Shown here: positions 34,253-45,815 of the stretch, one piece after another
How positions within the stretch are numbered: the stretch's first letter is position 1
Layout of the letters: each line of letters opens with the position of its first letter
Source: Vibrio variabilis
GTDB lineage: Bacteria > Pseudomonadota > Gammaproteobacteria > Enterobacterales > Vibrionaceae
Reading direction: 5' to 3'
DNA length: 46,514 bases
NCBI RefSeq assembly: GCF_003263785.1
Contig: NZ_JYJK01000128.1
Location: 1 to 46,514, forward strand
Notes under the pieces: model-generated
The model's database searches: none
The model's input: only the letters and a program-made list of their open reading frames with translations
Told to the model about the DNA's origin: nothing
Made by a program: the position numbers and the translations under genes

Positions 34253-34969
34253 ATGCAAAGCCCGCAGATTCTTATTGTTGAAGATGAGCAAGTAACCCGT
34301 AACACCCTAAAAAGCATTTTTGAAGCAGAAGGATATGCTGTATTCGAGGCCAGCGACGGTCAGGAAATGCACCAGGTGATGTCAGAGAACTCTGTAAACC
34401 TAGTTATCATGGATATCAACCTTCCTGGTAAAAATGGTCTACTGCTAGCACGTGAACTACGTGAGCAAGCTAACGTTGCTCTAATGTTCCTAACTGGTCG
34501 TGACAACGAAGTGGATAAAATCCTTGGTCTAGAGATTGGTGCTGATGATTACATCACTAAACCATTTAACCCACGTGAACTGACTATCCGTGCACGTAAC
34601 CTACTAACTCGCTCTATGAGCAGCGGCGCAGCGACAGAAGAAAAACGCAGCGTTGAAAAATACGAGTTCAATGGTTGGGTTCTGGACATCAATAGCCGTT
34701 CACTGGTTAGCCCAAGCGGCGACAGCTACAAGCTGCCACGCTCTGAGTTCCGTGCATTGCTACACTTCTGTGAGAACCCAGGCAAGATCCAAACTCGTGC
34801 CGACCTTCTTAAGAAGATGACTGGTCGTGAGCTTAAGCCACATGACCGTACTGTAGACGTAACGATTCGTCGTATTCGTAAGCACTTTGAATCAGTATCT
34901 GGCACGCCAGAGATCATCGCTACGATTCACGGTGAAGGTTACCGCTTCTGTGGTGATCTAGAAGAGTAA
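34253..34969 (+). CDS. arcA: Aerobic respiration response regulator ArcA
   Basis: OmpR-type regulator of respiratory and central-carbon genes, phosphorylated by ArcB when quinones are reduced. Receiver domain with phospho-acceptor Asp54 in VIMDINLPGKNG and KPFNPREL near 105; winged-helix output domain (about 135-235) with RTVDVTIRRIRKHFE and IHGEGYRF. 238 residues, the E. coli length. Unlike in E. coli, its sensor gene arcB is nearby and convergent, as reported in V. cholerae. Confidence 0.97.
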   Translation: MQSPQILIVEDEQVTRNTLKSIFEAEGYAVFEASDGQEMHQVMSENSVNLVIMDINLPGKNGLLLARELREQANVALMFLTGRDNEVDKILGLEIGADDYITKPFNPRELTIRARNLLTRSMSSGAATEEKRSVEKYEFNGWVLDINSRSLVSPSGDSYKLPRSEFRALLHFCENPGKIQTRADLLKKMTGRELKPHDRTVDVTIRRIRKHFESVSGTPEIIATIHGEGYRFCGDLEE

Positions 34970-34993
34970 TCGACCATCGATTGTTAACAATCG

Positions 34994-35021
34994 AAAAGGG
35001 ACGCATTTGCGTCCCTTTTTG
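34994..35021. terminator. arcA terminator (bidirectional)
   Basis: Stem AAAAGGGACGC / GCGTCCCTTTT with loop ATTT and a T tail, 25 bases after arcA and 28 bases beyond the convergent lipoprotein stop. Confidence 0.9.
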
Positions 35022-35048
35022 TTTTTTCTGAGTATTCAATAGAAAAGC

Positions 35049-35516
35049 TTAGTATACGGTATCCACAGGCACTTCGCCGTTGACCACCCAGATTTCGCGG
35101 CCGCTATCGGTAAGCTGCACCGCCACATCGATAGGTTTGGTGATGTTGACTTCAAGCTGCCAGTTAAACGCTACTTCCCACTGACTTTCTGATTGAGTTC
35201 TCAACTCAAAATCATCACCTTCGAATTCCCATACCATATTGTCTTGCTTGAGTACGACTTTACTCACGTCCATACCTGCAGGCAACTGTTTGTCGGTACG
35301 CAGATAAAGTGCACCATAGAGGTTTTGCTCTTTTAACAGCGCCGACGTTTCCCCTACTTTGGGCATCATATCAATCCAAAGCGTCGACTCTAAACGCACG
35401 GCTTCTTTTTCAACCATCACAGTATCGCTGGATGCCCAGATAGCATTTCCTGTTGGTGATGACGCACAACCGATAAGAGCGACAGAAAGTGCGACTGCTG
35501 AGACTATTTTTTTCAT
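35049..35516 (-). CDS. Uncharacterised lipoprotein coupled to arcB
   Basis: A 155-residue predicted lipoprotein: signal peptide with lipobox LIGC (Cys17), then a beta-rich domain without a family I recognise (WIDMMPKVGE, LYLRTDKQLPAGMD, VAVQLTDSGREIWVVNGEVP). Its ATG lies inside the end of arcB (ATGA overlap), so it should be translated with the sensor kinase. Function unknown; the coupling invites a link with ArcB or respiration but does not prove one. Confidence 0.78.
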   Translation of the reverse strand: MKKIVSAVALSVALIGCASSPTGNAIWASSDTVMVEKEAVRLESTLWIDMMPKVGETSALLKEQNLYGALYLRTDKQLPAGMDVSKVVLKQDNMVWEFEGDDFELRTQSESQWEVAFNWQLEVNITKPIDVAVQLTDSGREIWVVNGEVPVDTVY

Positions 35517-37864
35517 TTTGATTCCCTACCTTCCAACCACGATTTAAGTATCTGAATATCATTCTGATACTCGTTTTTGATCTCTTCAACCCAATCTTCA
35601 ATATTCTCCCACCAAGCTGGAAGCTCTGGAGACTGCGCCTTTTGTGCTATCGACTGGATACGTTTAAGGCCAATCGACCCTGCAGCCCCTTTTATCTTGT
35701 GCGCTTCAGAGGCAATACCCGGCTGATCTTTGGCTGTCATATTTGAATCGAGGATATCGATATAGTCTGGCATCATCTGCTCAAACATCTTGATGCTATC
35801 GAGCACAGGAGCACTGCCAACGATGTCGACGTATGACTCCAACATGTCGAGATCCAGCAAGCGATTAAAGACTTCACTGTTGATGTTCTCTGTCACTTCC
35901 TTCTCCTCTGGCTGTGGTTCTTCCATGACATCATCGCCGTGGAATTTATTGATCACTTCAGTCAATGCTTTGACACTCAGAGGTTTGCTGATGGCGTCGT
36001 CCATGCCATTTGTCAGATACTCCTGCTTATCCTTAAGCACATTGGCTGTGAGTGCCACAAGTGGTGGCAGTTCAGCATAACGCTCTCTGAGCCCTTGGGC
36101 GACATCAAAACCCGTCATGTCTGGAAGTTGAATATCCAGCAGCGCTAAATCAAAACTTGCTGGATCAAAAGTTCGCTAACGCTTCCTCACCCGTCATGGC
36201 TACTTCGACGCTGTGCCCAAGACTCTCGAGCAAAGAACGTGCGACGGTGATGTTAAGTTCAATATCTTCCAGTAAGAAGATACGCAGGCTACCTTGTCGC
36301 TTCACTTCAGCCGGTGCAAGCTGCATTTCATCCGCGCATGGAACATTGATGGTCACGGTGAACGTACTGCCGAATCCCTCTTCACTGTCCACCGTAATAT
36401 CGCCATCCATCATTTGGATCAGCTGTTTCGATACCGCAAGGCCAATACCAGTACCAACGGCGTGCAGATTGTCTTTGCCCGACTTCACTTGGTAGTACAT
36501 CGCAAAGATCTTATCGAGCTCTTTTTGCGGAATGCCGATACCGGTATCTTCGATTTCGATCGTGATGTGCGCGCGGCCATCTTCAATATCCGCGCTGATG
36601 GTCATTACCACCCCGCCTTGCTTGGTGAATTTCATGGCATTGCTCACCAAATTCCAAATGACCTGACGAAGACGTGTTGCATCAACGATAACGCCTTCCG
36701 GTAAATCGGTCAGCCTCTCAAGATCAAAACGCAGCCCTTTTTGCTCCGCCATTAAGCCTGAGATGCTTTCTAGCTCTGCGACAAAATCTTCAAAGTTTAA
36801 CGGCTCTGGGAAGAGCTCCAGCTTGCGTCTATCAAACTTGTCCATGTCGATAATGTCGTTAAAGATATGACCAAGAGTAATCGCGCTGACATTGATCGTT
36901 TGCAGCTGCTTACGCTGCTCACCATTTAACTGCCCATCTAGGAGCATACGGCTCAAGCCCACAATGCCATTGAGTGGCGTGCGCAGCTCGTGACTGATGG
37001 TTGAAATAAACGTGGTCTTGTCTCGGCTCGCCTTCTCCAATGACTCCGCATGACGCTTACGCTCAGTGATATCACGGCCAAAGCCCACCAACCCAAGGTG
37101 ACGACCATCCTTACTGTAGAACGGCACTTTACGAAGCTCGTAGAAGCATTTTTTACCATCGGGGTATTCGAGCCACTGCTCATAGGTCAGTGCCTGATTG
37201 TCACCCATTACCTTGTGATCAGTTTCCACAACCTGCTTTGCGATTTCTTCTGAGTAGACATCCCATGGCGTGAGACCAACCAAGTCTTTCTCTTTACGAC
37301 CAGTAAGCTCCTCCATGGCCTTGTTACATCCTGAGAACACGCTTCTGCATTGCGATAGTAAATAAGGTCGGGTGAGGCATCGATGAACGAGCGCAGCAGT
37401 GCGGTTCGTTCCGCAAGTTCAAGCTGGGTACGTTCACGTTGAAAGACTTCGTTCTCGAGATCTTTCATCGCCTCTTCACGTGCTTCTTCGGCTTTTTGAC
37501 GCTCTTCAATCTCTTGATTGAGCTTACGAATGTTCTGCTGAAGTTTGTGGTTAAGATCTTGGTCGCGTGAGCGCATCTCCTTGAGCTTAGACACCATCTT
37601 AGCAAGACGCTGACGAGATTCTTCAAGCTGATCGACCACAACGGAGAGGAAATAGACCGCCCAAGGGGTGATTAATAGTCCAAAGAACACCGAACGAACA
37701 ATGTCGATATCATCAACGCGCCCATTGAGTACCAAGGTGATACCGACCTGAACTACAACAGCCAGGGCGACAAGAGCTAGCGCCAATATAATAGAGAAGC
37801 GCACAATACCGAGTTTCACCAATAGGTCGACATAGTATTGCGCGAGATTTTTGATGGGTTTCAT
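35513..37864 (-). CDS. arcB: Anaerobic sensor kinase ArcB (two frameshifts)
   Basis: Tripartite hybrid kinase sensing quinone redox state. Two membrane helices (about 20-80), a coiled coil with QQNIRKLNQEIEERQKAEE, a PAS domain (ASPDLIYYRN), kinase core TFISTISHELRTPLNGI, ATPase domain, receiver with Asp in LLDIQLPDMTGFD, and a C-terminal phosphotransfer domain with His in SEAHKIKGAAGSIG. Two breaks: at 37341 a G is missing (GAAGGCGTG read as GAAGCGTG), and at 36167-36170 there is one extra T on the coding strand (AACTTTTGAT for AACTTTGAT). Repaired length 783, near E. coli ArcB (778). Confidence 0.95.
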
Positions 37865-37932
37865 TCAGCACTCCGTGCGTTACAACTGGGCTAAGTCTAT
37901 CACTAAGCCCAAGTTTGCACACGGAAGGCGAA

Positions 37933-38876
37933 TTATTTGAGAACAGGTTTGTGATAAATAAACGGATTCTCGGTCAGTGCTCCCTGAGCACCTTCTGCCG
38001 TTAGGGTTCTGCCAAGTTCGGTCATCGCCAACCAGCGGTTCTCACACCATAGTGGTGAGAGCAGCGTAGGGCGTCTTGCCGATGAAGAAACGCGGTGATA
38101 AACAATCTCGGCCGGTGTGCGGCGAATCATCTCACTGGCGACATCTAAGTAGAACTCTAAAGTTGGTGCCTCTAGCGTCCTGCACGCCAAGCCTTTGCCA
38201 TGGTACTGCCCTCAACAATATGAAGGCCATGCAGCTTGATACCATCGGTGCCCGTTTCCAACACCTTTTCTAGCGTCTGTAGATTGTCTTGCTTAGTTTC
38301 GTTTGGCAGGCCGACAATCAAGTGCGTGCACACTTTAATGCCTAGAGCGCGAGCGCGCTTGGTGATTTCATCGTAAACCGCAAAGTCGTGGCCACGATTA
38401 ATGCGCTTTAAAGTTTGATCGTTCGCCGTTTGCAAACCAAGCTCAAGCCAAATCTCATAGCCTTGCTCTACATAACCGGCAAGTAACTCTAACACCGAAT
38501 CTGGCACACAGTCTGGGCGCGTTCCCACACACAGGCCAACGATATCCGCGTATTTAAGCGCTTCTTCGTACATGTTTTTCAACACTTGGACTTCAGCGTA
38601 GGTACTAGTGTAGGCCTGAAAGTACGCCAGATACTTCTTAGCGCGCTTAACCTCACCCGCTCGGTCGGTAAGCTGTTCGTGAATCGACTGGATCTGGGTC
38701 TCTTCGCTTGCGAAAGAAGCCACGTTGCAGAATGTACAACCACCACGGCCTATAGTGCCATCGCGATTTGGGCAGCTAAAGCCGCCGTGCAGGGTTAGCT
38801 TGTGAACCTTTTCTCCATATCGGCGCTGCAGATCTTGGCCGATGGTATTCACTAACTCATGTAATTGCATGTTCAA
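37933..38876 (-). CDS. yhcC: YhcC-type radical SAM protein (one-base frameshift)
   Basis: Radical SAM protein of the YhcC family (TIGR01212). The iron-sulphur cysteines lie in CPNRDGTIGRGGCTFC, spaced C-x11-C-x2-C, followed by NVASFASEE; EIWLELGLQTANDQTL and HLIVGLPNET are later core motifs. The frame breaks at 38175: one more C on the coding strand turns GGACGCTAG into GGACGCCTAG and joins KAWRAGR to LEAPTLEFYLDV, ending FIYHKPVLK. Repaired length 314 from ATG 38876, or 312 from the Met two codons in, which matches E. coli (MQLQKLV). Divergent from gltB, its neighbour in E. coli too. Substrate unknown. Confidence 0.9.
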
Positions 38877-39094
38877 AAAACCTACTAATAAGAATGAATC
38901 TCACTCTAATTTGTGAAACTAAATTACATCCCTGCAAAAGAAAACCATGAATAGTAGCAATCGGCGTTTTAAACACTCTTAATCAAAATCAATAAATATG
39001 CAGAAAAACAAGCAGAAAACCCGAAATGTTGCATCGATGTTATAAAATATATTCAAAACAAGATAAAAAAAATGTGTAACAGACGTAAGTTTCG

Positions 39095-39124
39095 TTGGAA
39101 TTAACGAGGACAAAATTGTAGGAT
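39095..39124 (+). promoter_or_regulatory. Possible promoter of the first gltB operon
   Basis: -35 TTGGAA (39095-39100), 18-base spacer, -10 TAGGAT (39119-39124). It is the best candidate in the 519-base gap 38877-39395 and would give a leader of about 265 bases. Another AT-rich -10-like TATAAAAT near 39041 has no partner -35. Confidence 0.4.
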
Positions 39125-39208
39125 ACTTACACAATTCTGCTGTATTTGCCGTTTTTATTACAGTACGAATTGGTTGATTAGGGTCGATATTCTACTCCCA
39201 CCAACAGA

Positions 39209-39371
39209 TTCCACTAGATTGTGGAATGAAGACATTGAATATCACCACGGAATGTTTTTCTCGCAACACTTTTCCTGCGAGATGCAGAATGGACTCGAAC
39301 ACTGCCCCCTCTGGCAGTCAAGAATCAAAATTACAAAGGACAAGACGCAATCACACACTCTAATTGCGTCT
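39209..39371 (+). promoter_or_regulatory. Structured leader of gltB (four successive hairpins)
   Basis: Four local inverted repeats follow one another ahead of gltB: TTCCAC / GTGGAA (39209-39226), CTCGCA / TGCGAG (39260-39281), CTGCC / GGCAG (39302-39317) and AGACGCAAT / ATTGCGTCT (39343-39371). The last is a nine-base perfect stem ending 24 bases before the ATG. None has a T tract, so they are not simple terminators. I do not recognise a known riboswitch. A frame open through this region from 39174 is probably chance. Confidence 0.45.
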
Positions 39372-39395
39372 AGATTTAACTGGAAGGAAGTATCT

Positions 39396-42300
39396 ATGGT
39401 AGATAGAGAGCAGAATACACAAGGTCTGTATACTCCTGAATTGGAGCATGACGCTTGTGGTATCGGTTTTGTTGCTCACCTAAAAAACCGTAAATCTCAC
39501 GATGTAGTGACTCAAGCCCTGGATATGCTAGCGCGAATGGAGCACCGTGGCGGTCAAGGTTGTGACCCATGCAGCGGTGATGGTGCAGGTATCCTACTTC
39601 AAAAGCCACACGAGTTTCTGCTAGAAGAAACCGTGAAGCTTGGCATTAAGCTGCCATCGTTTGAGAAGTACGGTGTAGGTGTTGTGTTGTTCCCTAAAGA
39701 CGAACACAAACGCGCACAATGTCGTGACATCCTAGAGCGCAATGCACAGCGCCTAGATCTAGAAGTGATTGGCTACCGCGTGCTGCCAACCGATAACTCT
39801 ATGATTGGTGCTGACCCACTAAGCACAGAACCTCAATTTGAACACGTATTCGTAACCGGCGGCCCAGGCTGCACACCAGAAGAACTTGAGCGTAAGCTTT
39901 ACGTTCTTCGTAACTACACGGTTCGTGTATGTCTAGAAAGCGTGTCAAACATCGGTGATGACTTCTACATCAACTCTATGTCTTACAAGACGTTGGTGTA
40001 CAAAGGTCAGCTAACGACAGAGCAAGTGCCTCAATACTTCCTCGATCTACAAAATCCAACGATGGTGACAGCACTGGCGCTGGTTCACTCTCGTTTCTCT
40101 ACCAATACTTTCCCAAGATGGCGCCTAGCGCAGCCTTTCCGTTACATTGCCCACAACGGTGAGATCAACACAGTTCGCGGTAACTTGAACTGGATGAAGG
40201 CTCGTGAAGCTATCATCGAATCTGACTTGTTCACACAAGCAGAAATCGACATGCTGCTTCCTATCTGTCAAGAAGGAAGCTCGGATTCATCAAACTTCGA
40301 TATGGCACTTGAGCTCCTAGTTCTATCTGGTCGTAGCCTGCCACATGCGCTAATGATGATGATTCCTGAAGCATGGCAAGAAAACAAAAACATGGATCCA
40401 ACCCGTCGTGCGTTCTACCAGTACCACGCGAACGTTATGGAACCATGGGATGGCCCAGCATCGGTGTGTTTCACTGACGGTGTTCAGGTAGGTGCAACGC
40501 TAGACCGTAACGGTCTGCGTCCATCTCGTTATACTGTGACGAAAGATGACTTCCTAGTGATGGCATCAGAATCTGGTGTTGTCGACATTGAGCCAGAGAA
40601 CGTTGAGTTCCGAGGTCGTCTACAGCCAGGTCGTATCTTCGTTGCTGACCTAGAACAGGGTCGCATCATCTCTGATGAAGAAGTGAAAGATGGTATTGCA
40701 AGTGCTCAGCCATACCAGAAATGGGTGGAAGAGAACCTACTAAGCCTGAAGAAGCTGCCAGATGCGAGCAACGAGTTCAGCCAACCTTCTCCAGAGAAGC
40801 TACTGCACAAACAGCAAGCGTTTGGTGTTAGCTCAGAAGAAGTGAATGAGATCATTGTGCCAATGGCAAAAGATGGCAAAGAGCCACTTTCTGCAATGGG
40901 TGCCGACTGGCCACTCGCGATTCTTTCGCACCAGTCACAACATCTATCCAACTACTTTAAGCAGCTGTTTGCTCAGGTAACCAACCCGCCAATCGACCCG
41001 ATTCGTGAGCGCATGGTTATGTCTCTGAACACTTACCTAGGTAAAGATCAGAACCTACTAGCAGAATCGCCAGAGCACTGTCAAAAAGTTGAGCTTGAGT
41101 CTCCAGTTCTATCTAACTCTGAGCTTGAGAAACTGCGTGCTATCGATAATGAGCACCTACAAGCGAAGACTCTGGATATCGTATTCCAAGCAAGCGAAGA
41201 CGAAGGCAAGCTAGAGCGCGCACTGAAACGTATCTGCCAATACGCAGAAGACGCAGTTATCGATGGTTACTCCATCATCTTGCTCACTGACCGTGCAGTG
41301 AACTCTAACCACGCAGCTATCCCTGCGATGCTGGCGGTTGGCGCAGTTCACCACCACCTGATCCGTAAGGGTCTACGTGCTAAGTGTGACATCGTGGTTG
41401 AAACCGGTGATGCTCGTGAAACGCACCACTTTGCGACGCTAGTGGGCTACGGCGCTAACGCGGTTAACCCATACCTAGTTATCGAAACTATGGTGGAATT
41501 GCAGCGCACTAAGAAGCTGGATCCAGAAGCAACCATCTCTGAGCTATTCGAGAACTACCGCAAAGCCATCAATGGCGGTCTTCTGAAGATCTTCTCGAAG
41601 ATGGGTATCTCAACGCTGCAGTCTTACCACGGTGCACAAATCTTTGAAGCGCTGGGTATCAGCAAATCTGTCGTAGAGAAATACTTCACGGGTACCGTTT
41701 CTCGTATCCAAGGTCTAACCATTGATGACATCGCAAAAGAAGTACTGATCCGTCACCGTGTTGGCTTCCCAACGCGTGAGATCCCAGTACAAGTTCTTGA
41801 TGTTGGTGGTGTTTACCAGTGGAAACAGCGTGGTGAGAAGCACCTGTTTAACCCAGAAACTATCTCACTACTGCAAGAATCGACTCGCAACAAAAACTAC
41901 GCTCAGTTTAAGCAATACGCGAAAGCAGTTGATGACCAAGGCGACAACGCAGCAACACTGCGTAGCCAGCTAGACTTTGTTAAGAACCCAGCAGGTTCTA
42001 TTCCTCTAGAGGAAGTTGAGCCAATCGAAAGCATCCTTAAGCGTTTTGCAACAGGTGCAATGTCGTTCGGTTCTATCTCGTACGAAGCTCACTCGACTCT
42101 AGCTGTTGCAATGAACCGCATTGGCGCGAAATCTAACTCGGGCGAAGGTGGTGAAGACCCAACACGTTTCGAACGTAAAGAGAACGGTGATTGGGAACGC
42201 TCTGCGATCAAGCAGGTAGCATCAGGCCGCTTTGGTGTGACTTCTTACTACCTAACCAACTCTGATGAAATTCAGATCAAAATGGCACAGGGTGCGAAGC

Positions 42301-43941
42301 CGGGTGAAGGTGGTCAGCTACCAGGTGATAAAGTTGATGACTGGATCGGTGCGACTCGTCACTCCACTCCAGCGTTGGTCTAATTTCTCCACCGCCACAC
42401 CACGATATCTACTCAATCGAAGATTTGGCTCAGCTGATCTACGACTTGAAGAATGCGAACCGTGCTGGTCGCGTCAACGTGAAACTGGTATCGGAAGCGG
42501 GCGTTGGTACTATCGCCTCAGGTGTAGCGAAAGCGAAAGCGGACGTTGTTCTTATCGCTGGTTTTGATGGTGGTACAGGTGCATCACCAATGTCTTCAAT
42601 CCGCCACACTGGTCTTCCTTGGGAGCTAGGTTTGGCAGAAACACACCAAACACTTCTGAAGAACGGCCTACGTAACCGTATCGTGGTTCAATCTGATGGT
42701 CAGATGAAAACGCCACGTGACCTTGCCGTTGCGACTCTGCTAGGTGCTGAGGAATGGGGTGTGGCAACAGCCGCTCTGGTTGTTGAAGGCTGTATCATGA
42801 TGCGTAAGTGTCACAAGAACACCTGTCCAGTTGGTATCGCAACACAAAACAAAACGCTACGTGAGCGCTTTGATGGCCGCGTAGAAGACGTTGTTACCTT
42901 CTTCCAATATATGGCTGAAGGCTACGTGAAGTCATGGCTGAGCTTGGCTTCCGCACTATCGATGAGATGGTGGGTCAGTCTCAGAAACTGAAGATCCGCG
43001 ACGACATCGCTCACTGGAAATACAAGAACCTCGACCTATCGCCAGTTCTACACATCGAACAAGCGCGCGAGGAAGACGGTGTTTACAACCAAACAGAGCA
43101 AAACCACAACCTAGAACAGGTTCTGGACCGTAAATTGATTCAAGCGGCTATCCCAGCACTTGAGAAGGGAGAAGCCGTTAATGCTGAGTTCCCAATCATC
43201 AACACGGATCGCTCTGCAGGTACCATGCTGTCGAACGAGATCTCTAAAGTTTACAAAGACCAAGGTCTACCAAAGCCAATGAACGTGAAGTTCAACGGCA
43301 GTGCCGGTCAGTCATTCGGTGCTTTCCTAGCTAAGGGCGTGAAGTTCGAAGTGGAAGGTGATGCGAACGATTACTGGGGTAAAGGTCTCTCTGGCGGCAC
43401 GCTAGTACTGTACCCAGATGCGAAATCAAGCATCGTTGCAGAAGATAACATCGTTGTCGGTAACGTTTGTTTCTACGGTGCAACGTCTGGTGAATCTTAC
43501 ATCCGCGGTATGGCTGGTGAGCGCTTCTGTGTTCGTAACTCTGGCGCGAAGGTTGTGGTTGAAGGCGTGGGTGACCACGGCTGTGAATACATGACTGGCG
43601 GTGTAGCGGTTATCCTAGGCTCAACAGGTCGTAACTTTGCTGCTGGTATGAGTGGCGGTGTGGCGTATGTTTGGGATAAAGCGGGTGACTTTGAAACCAA
43701 GCTAAACCCAGAATTGGTCGACCTAGACCCAATCGAACAAGAAGATCGCGAACTACTACTAGACATGCTGACTAAGCATGTGGAGTTCACAGGAAGTGAA
43801 GTCGCTCAGTCGTTCTTAGACAACTTTGAAGCAAGCATTGCATCACTAGTGAAAGTAATGCCACGAGACTACAAAGCAGTGCTACTAAAGCGCAAAGCAG
43901 AAGCTGAGCAAGCTCAAACGGAAGAAGTGGAGGCAGTATAA
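39396..43941 (+). CDS. gltB: Glutamate synthase large subunit, first copy (two frameshifts)
   Basis: Large GOGAT subunit making two glutamates from glutamine and 2-oxoglutarate. A 20-residue propeptide precedes catalytic Cys21 in HDACGIGFVAHL; then come the amidotransferase domain, central domain, FMN-binding synthase domain with the iron-sulphur cysteines CHKNTCPVG, and the C-terminal GXGXG domain. Breaks: at 42372 a G is missing (CCAGGCGTT), joining HSTPGVGLISPPPHHD; near 42922 one C is missing (GGCCTA), joining MAEGLREVMAELGF. Repaired length 1515. ATG 39396 has AAGGAAG upstream. The sequence differs strongly from the second gltB at 45816. Confidence 0.95.
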
Positions 43942-45409
43942 TGGGTAAGCCTACTGGATTTTTAGAACATGGTCGCGAGCTTCCGGGGAAGCTCGACCCA
44001 GCGGTTCGTATTGAAAACAACAAAGAGTTCGTTCTTAACGAAGAGTTTGGCGATAAGATCAATACTCAGGCTTCTCGTTGTATGGATTGTGGCGTACCTT
44101 TCTGTCACAACGGTTGCCCAATCGGCAACATCATCCCAGAGTTTAACGACGCGGTTTACCGTGACAGCTGGGAAGAAGCTTGGCGCATCCTAAGCTCAAC
44201 CAACAACTTCCCTGAGTTTACAGGTCGCGTATGTCCTGCTCCGTGTGAAAGTGCTTGTGTACTTGGTATCAACCAAGACCCAATCACCATCTGTAACATT
44301 GAGAAGACCATTGTTGAAACGGCTTACCGTGAAGGCTACGCGAAACCAAAAACACCTCGCTCTCGCACCGGTAAAACTGTCGCTATTATCGGCTCAGGCC
44401 CTGCTGGTCTATCTGCAGCCGAGCAACTAAATAGCGCCGGTCACTCAGTAACGGTATTCGAACGTGATGAGAAAGTCGGTGGTCTACTGCGCTTTGGTAT
44501 CCCTGACTTCAAGCTAGGCATGGACATCATTGACCGTAAAATCAACCTAATGGCTGAAGCGGGCGTTGAGTTCAAGGTTAACCAACACATTGGTGTTGAC
44601 GTAAACGCTGCGCAGCTGCGTCAAGAGTTTGATGTGGTGCTGCTAACAGGTGCTCTACCGTGCCTCGTGACCTACCGGTTCCTGGTCGTGAGCTAAGCGG
44701 CGTTCACTTTGCGATGGAATTCCTAGCGCAAAACAACCGCCGTGCAAACGATATGGATCTGAAAGGTAAAGAGATTCACGCCAAAGACAAGCATGTTGTG
44801 GTGATCGGTGGTGGTGATACTGGCTCTGACTGTGTAGGTACCTCTAACCGTCACAAAGCTGCAAGCGTTACTCAGGTAGAAATCATGCCGATTCCGCCAG
44901 AGAAGCGTCCAGCTAACATGCCATGGCCTCAGTACCCAATGATCATGAAGACCACAACTTCTCACGAAGAAGGCTGTGATCGTCATTGGAACATCCTAAC
45001 CAAAGAGTTTATCGGTAACGATGAAGGCCAAGTCACGGGTCTTCGTATCGCTGATATCGTTTGGCAAGATGCCGCTCCTGGTGAGCGTCCAAGCTTTGAG
45101 GAAGTAGCAGGTTCTGAACGTGTGATCCCATGTGACATGGCGTTCCTAGCAATGGGCTTCCTTCACCCAGAACCAACGGGCGTTCTGGCTCAGCTTGACA
45201 TCAAACTGGATGAGCGCGGCAACGTGGCTGCCGAGAACTTCCAAACAAACCAACAAGGTGTATTTGCCGCAGGTGACATGCGTACTGGCCAGTCTTTGGT
45301 TGTACGCTGTATCAACGAAGGCCGTGAGTGTGCACGAGCTATCGATGAATACCTAATGGGCAACACTAACCTAGAAGCGAAAGCCAACTCGTTGATGCTT
45401 TCCGCTTAA
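43941..45409 (+). CDS. gltD: Glutamate synthase small subunit (one-base frameshift)
   Basis: FAD flavoprotein that passes NADPH electrons to the large subunit. N-terminal iron-sulphur cysteines CMDCGVPFCHNGCP and CPAPCESAC, FAD motif AIIGSGPAGLSAAEQL near 150, NADPH motif VVIGGGDTGSDCVGTS near 290, and AAGDMRTGQSLVV near 445. The frame breaks at 44652: GGTGCTCTACC should be GGTGGCTCTACC, restoring TGGSTVPRDLPVPG. Repaired length 489. Its ATG shares one base with the gltB stop (TAATG). Confidence 0.95.
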
Positions 45410-45463
45410 AGGCAAACTGTCTAGTTACACGGATAAGTAACTAACAGCATTCCTTCCTAATTT

Positions 45464-45488
45464 GGCCAGCTTTATGCTGGCCTTTTTT
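45464..45488 (+). terminator. gltB-gltD terminator
   Basis: Seven-base stem GGCCAGC / GCTGGCC with loop TTTAT and a six-T tail, 54 bases after the gltD stop. The rest of the 406-base gap to the second gltB is AT-rich; it has a possible -35 TTGACC near 45650 and a small hairpin CTGTC-AGGAT-GACAG at 45779-45793, and no open frame of note. Confidence 0.88.
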
Positions 45489-45815
45489 CTATCAATGACC
45501 CAGCCCAACCAAAGCACATCATTGACGGGCGGCAGCCATGAGTCTCCCGCAACCTGTTAACCTTCTCTCCTTTTTCACCGCAAATAACTGTAAAGTAACT
45601 AGATTATTTGTTTGTTTTTTCGAGACATACACAACAAATTTCTGAAAACTTGACCTTTCTTGCCATAAGCTATACGTTGTGAAGTTCGTGAAAATAAAAT
45701 AAATGCAATTTGTTAATAACTAACAGTTAAAAATTTGACTCACATAACAATAAAAAGTCATTAAAAAGCATTAATTTACTGTCAGGATGACAGCAAGCTC
45801 AAAGGGAGAAAGGCA

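Noticed and set aside
35513..37864. A split phosphorelay made of separate sensor, kinase and receiver/phosphotransfer proteins
   Set aside because: All three segments align end to end with ArcB after one insertion and one deletion are corrected.
38979..38992. A second FNR-like site (TTAAT-CAAA-ATCAA) upstream of gltB
   Set aside because: One mismatch at a conserved G in an AT-rich stretch is expected by chance; no promoter is suitably placed.
39226..39363. A 45-codon leader-peptide-like frame before gltB
   Set aside because: It has no Shine-Dalgarno at a usable distance and no run of Glu, Gln or other regulatory codons.
39174..39395. An upstream extension of the first gltB by 74 codons, open in frame from a TTG
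   Set aside because: The ATG at 39396 has a good Shine-Dalgarno, and the sequence from there matches the GltB propeptide and catalytic Cys. The extension has no likeness to GltB and covers the hairpin leader.
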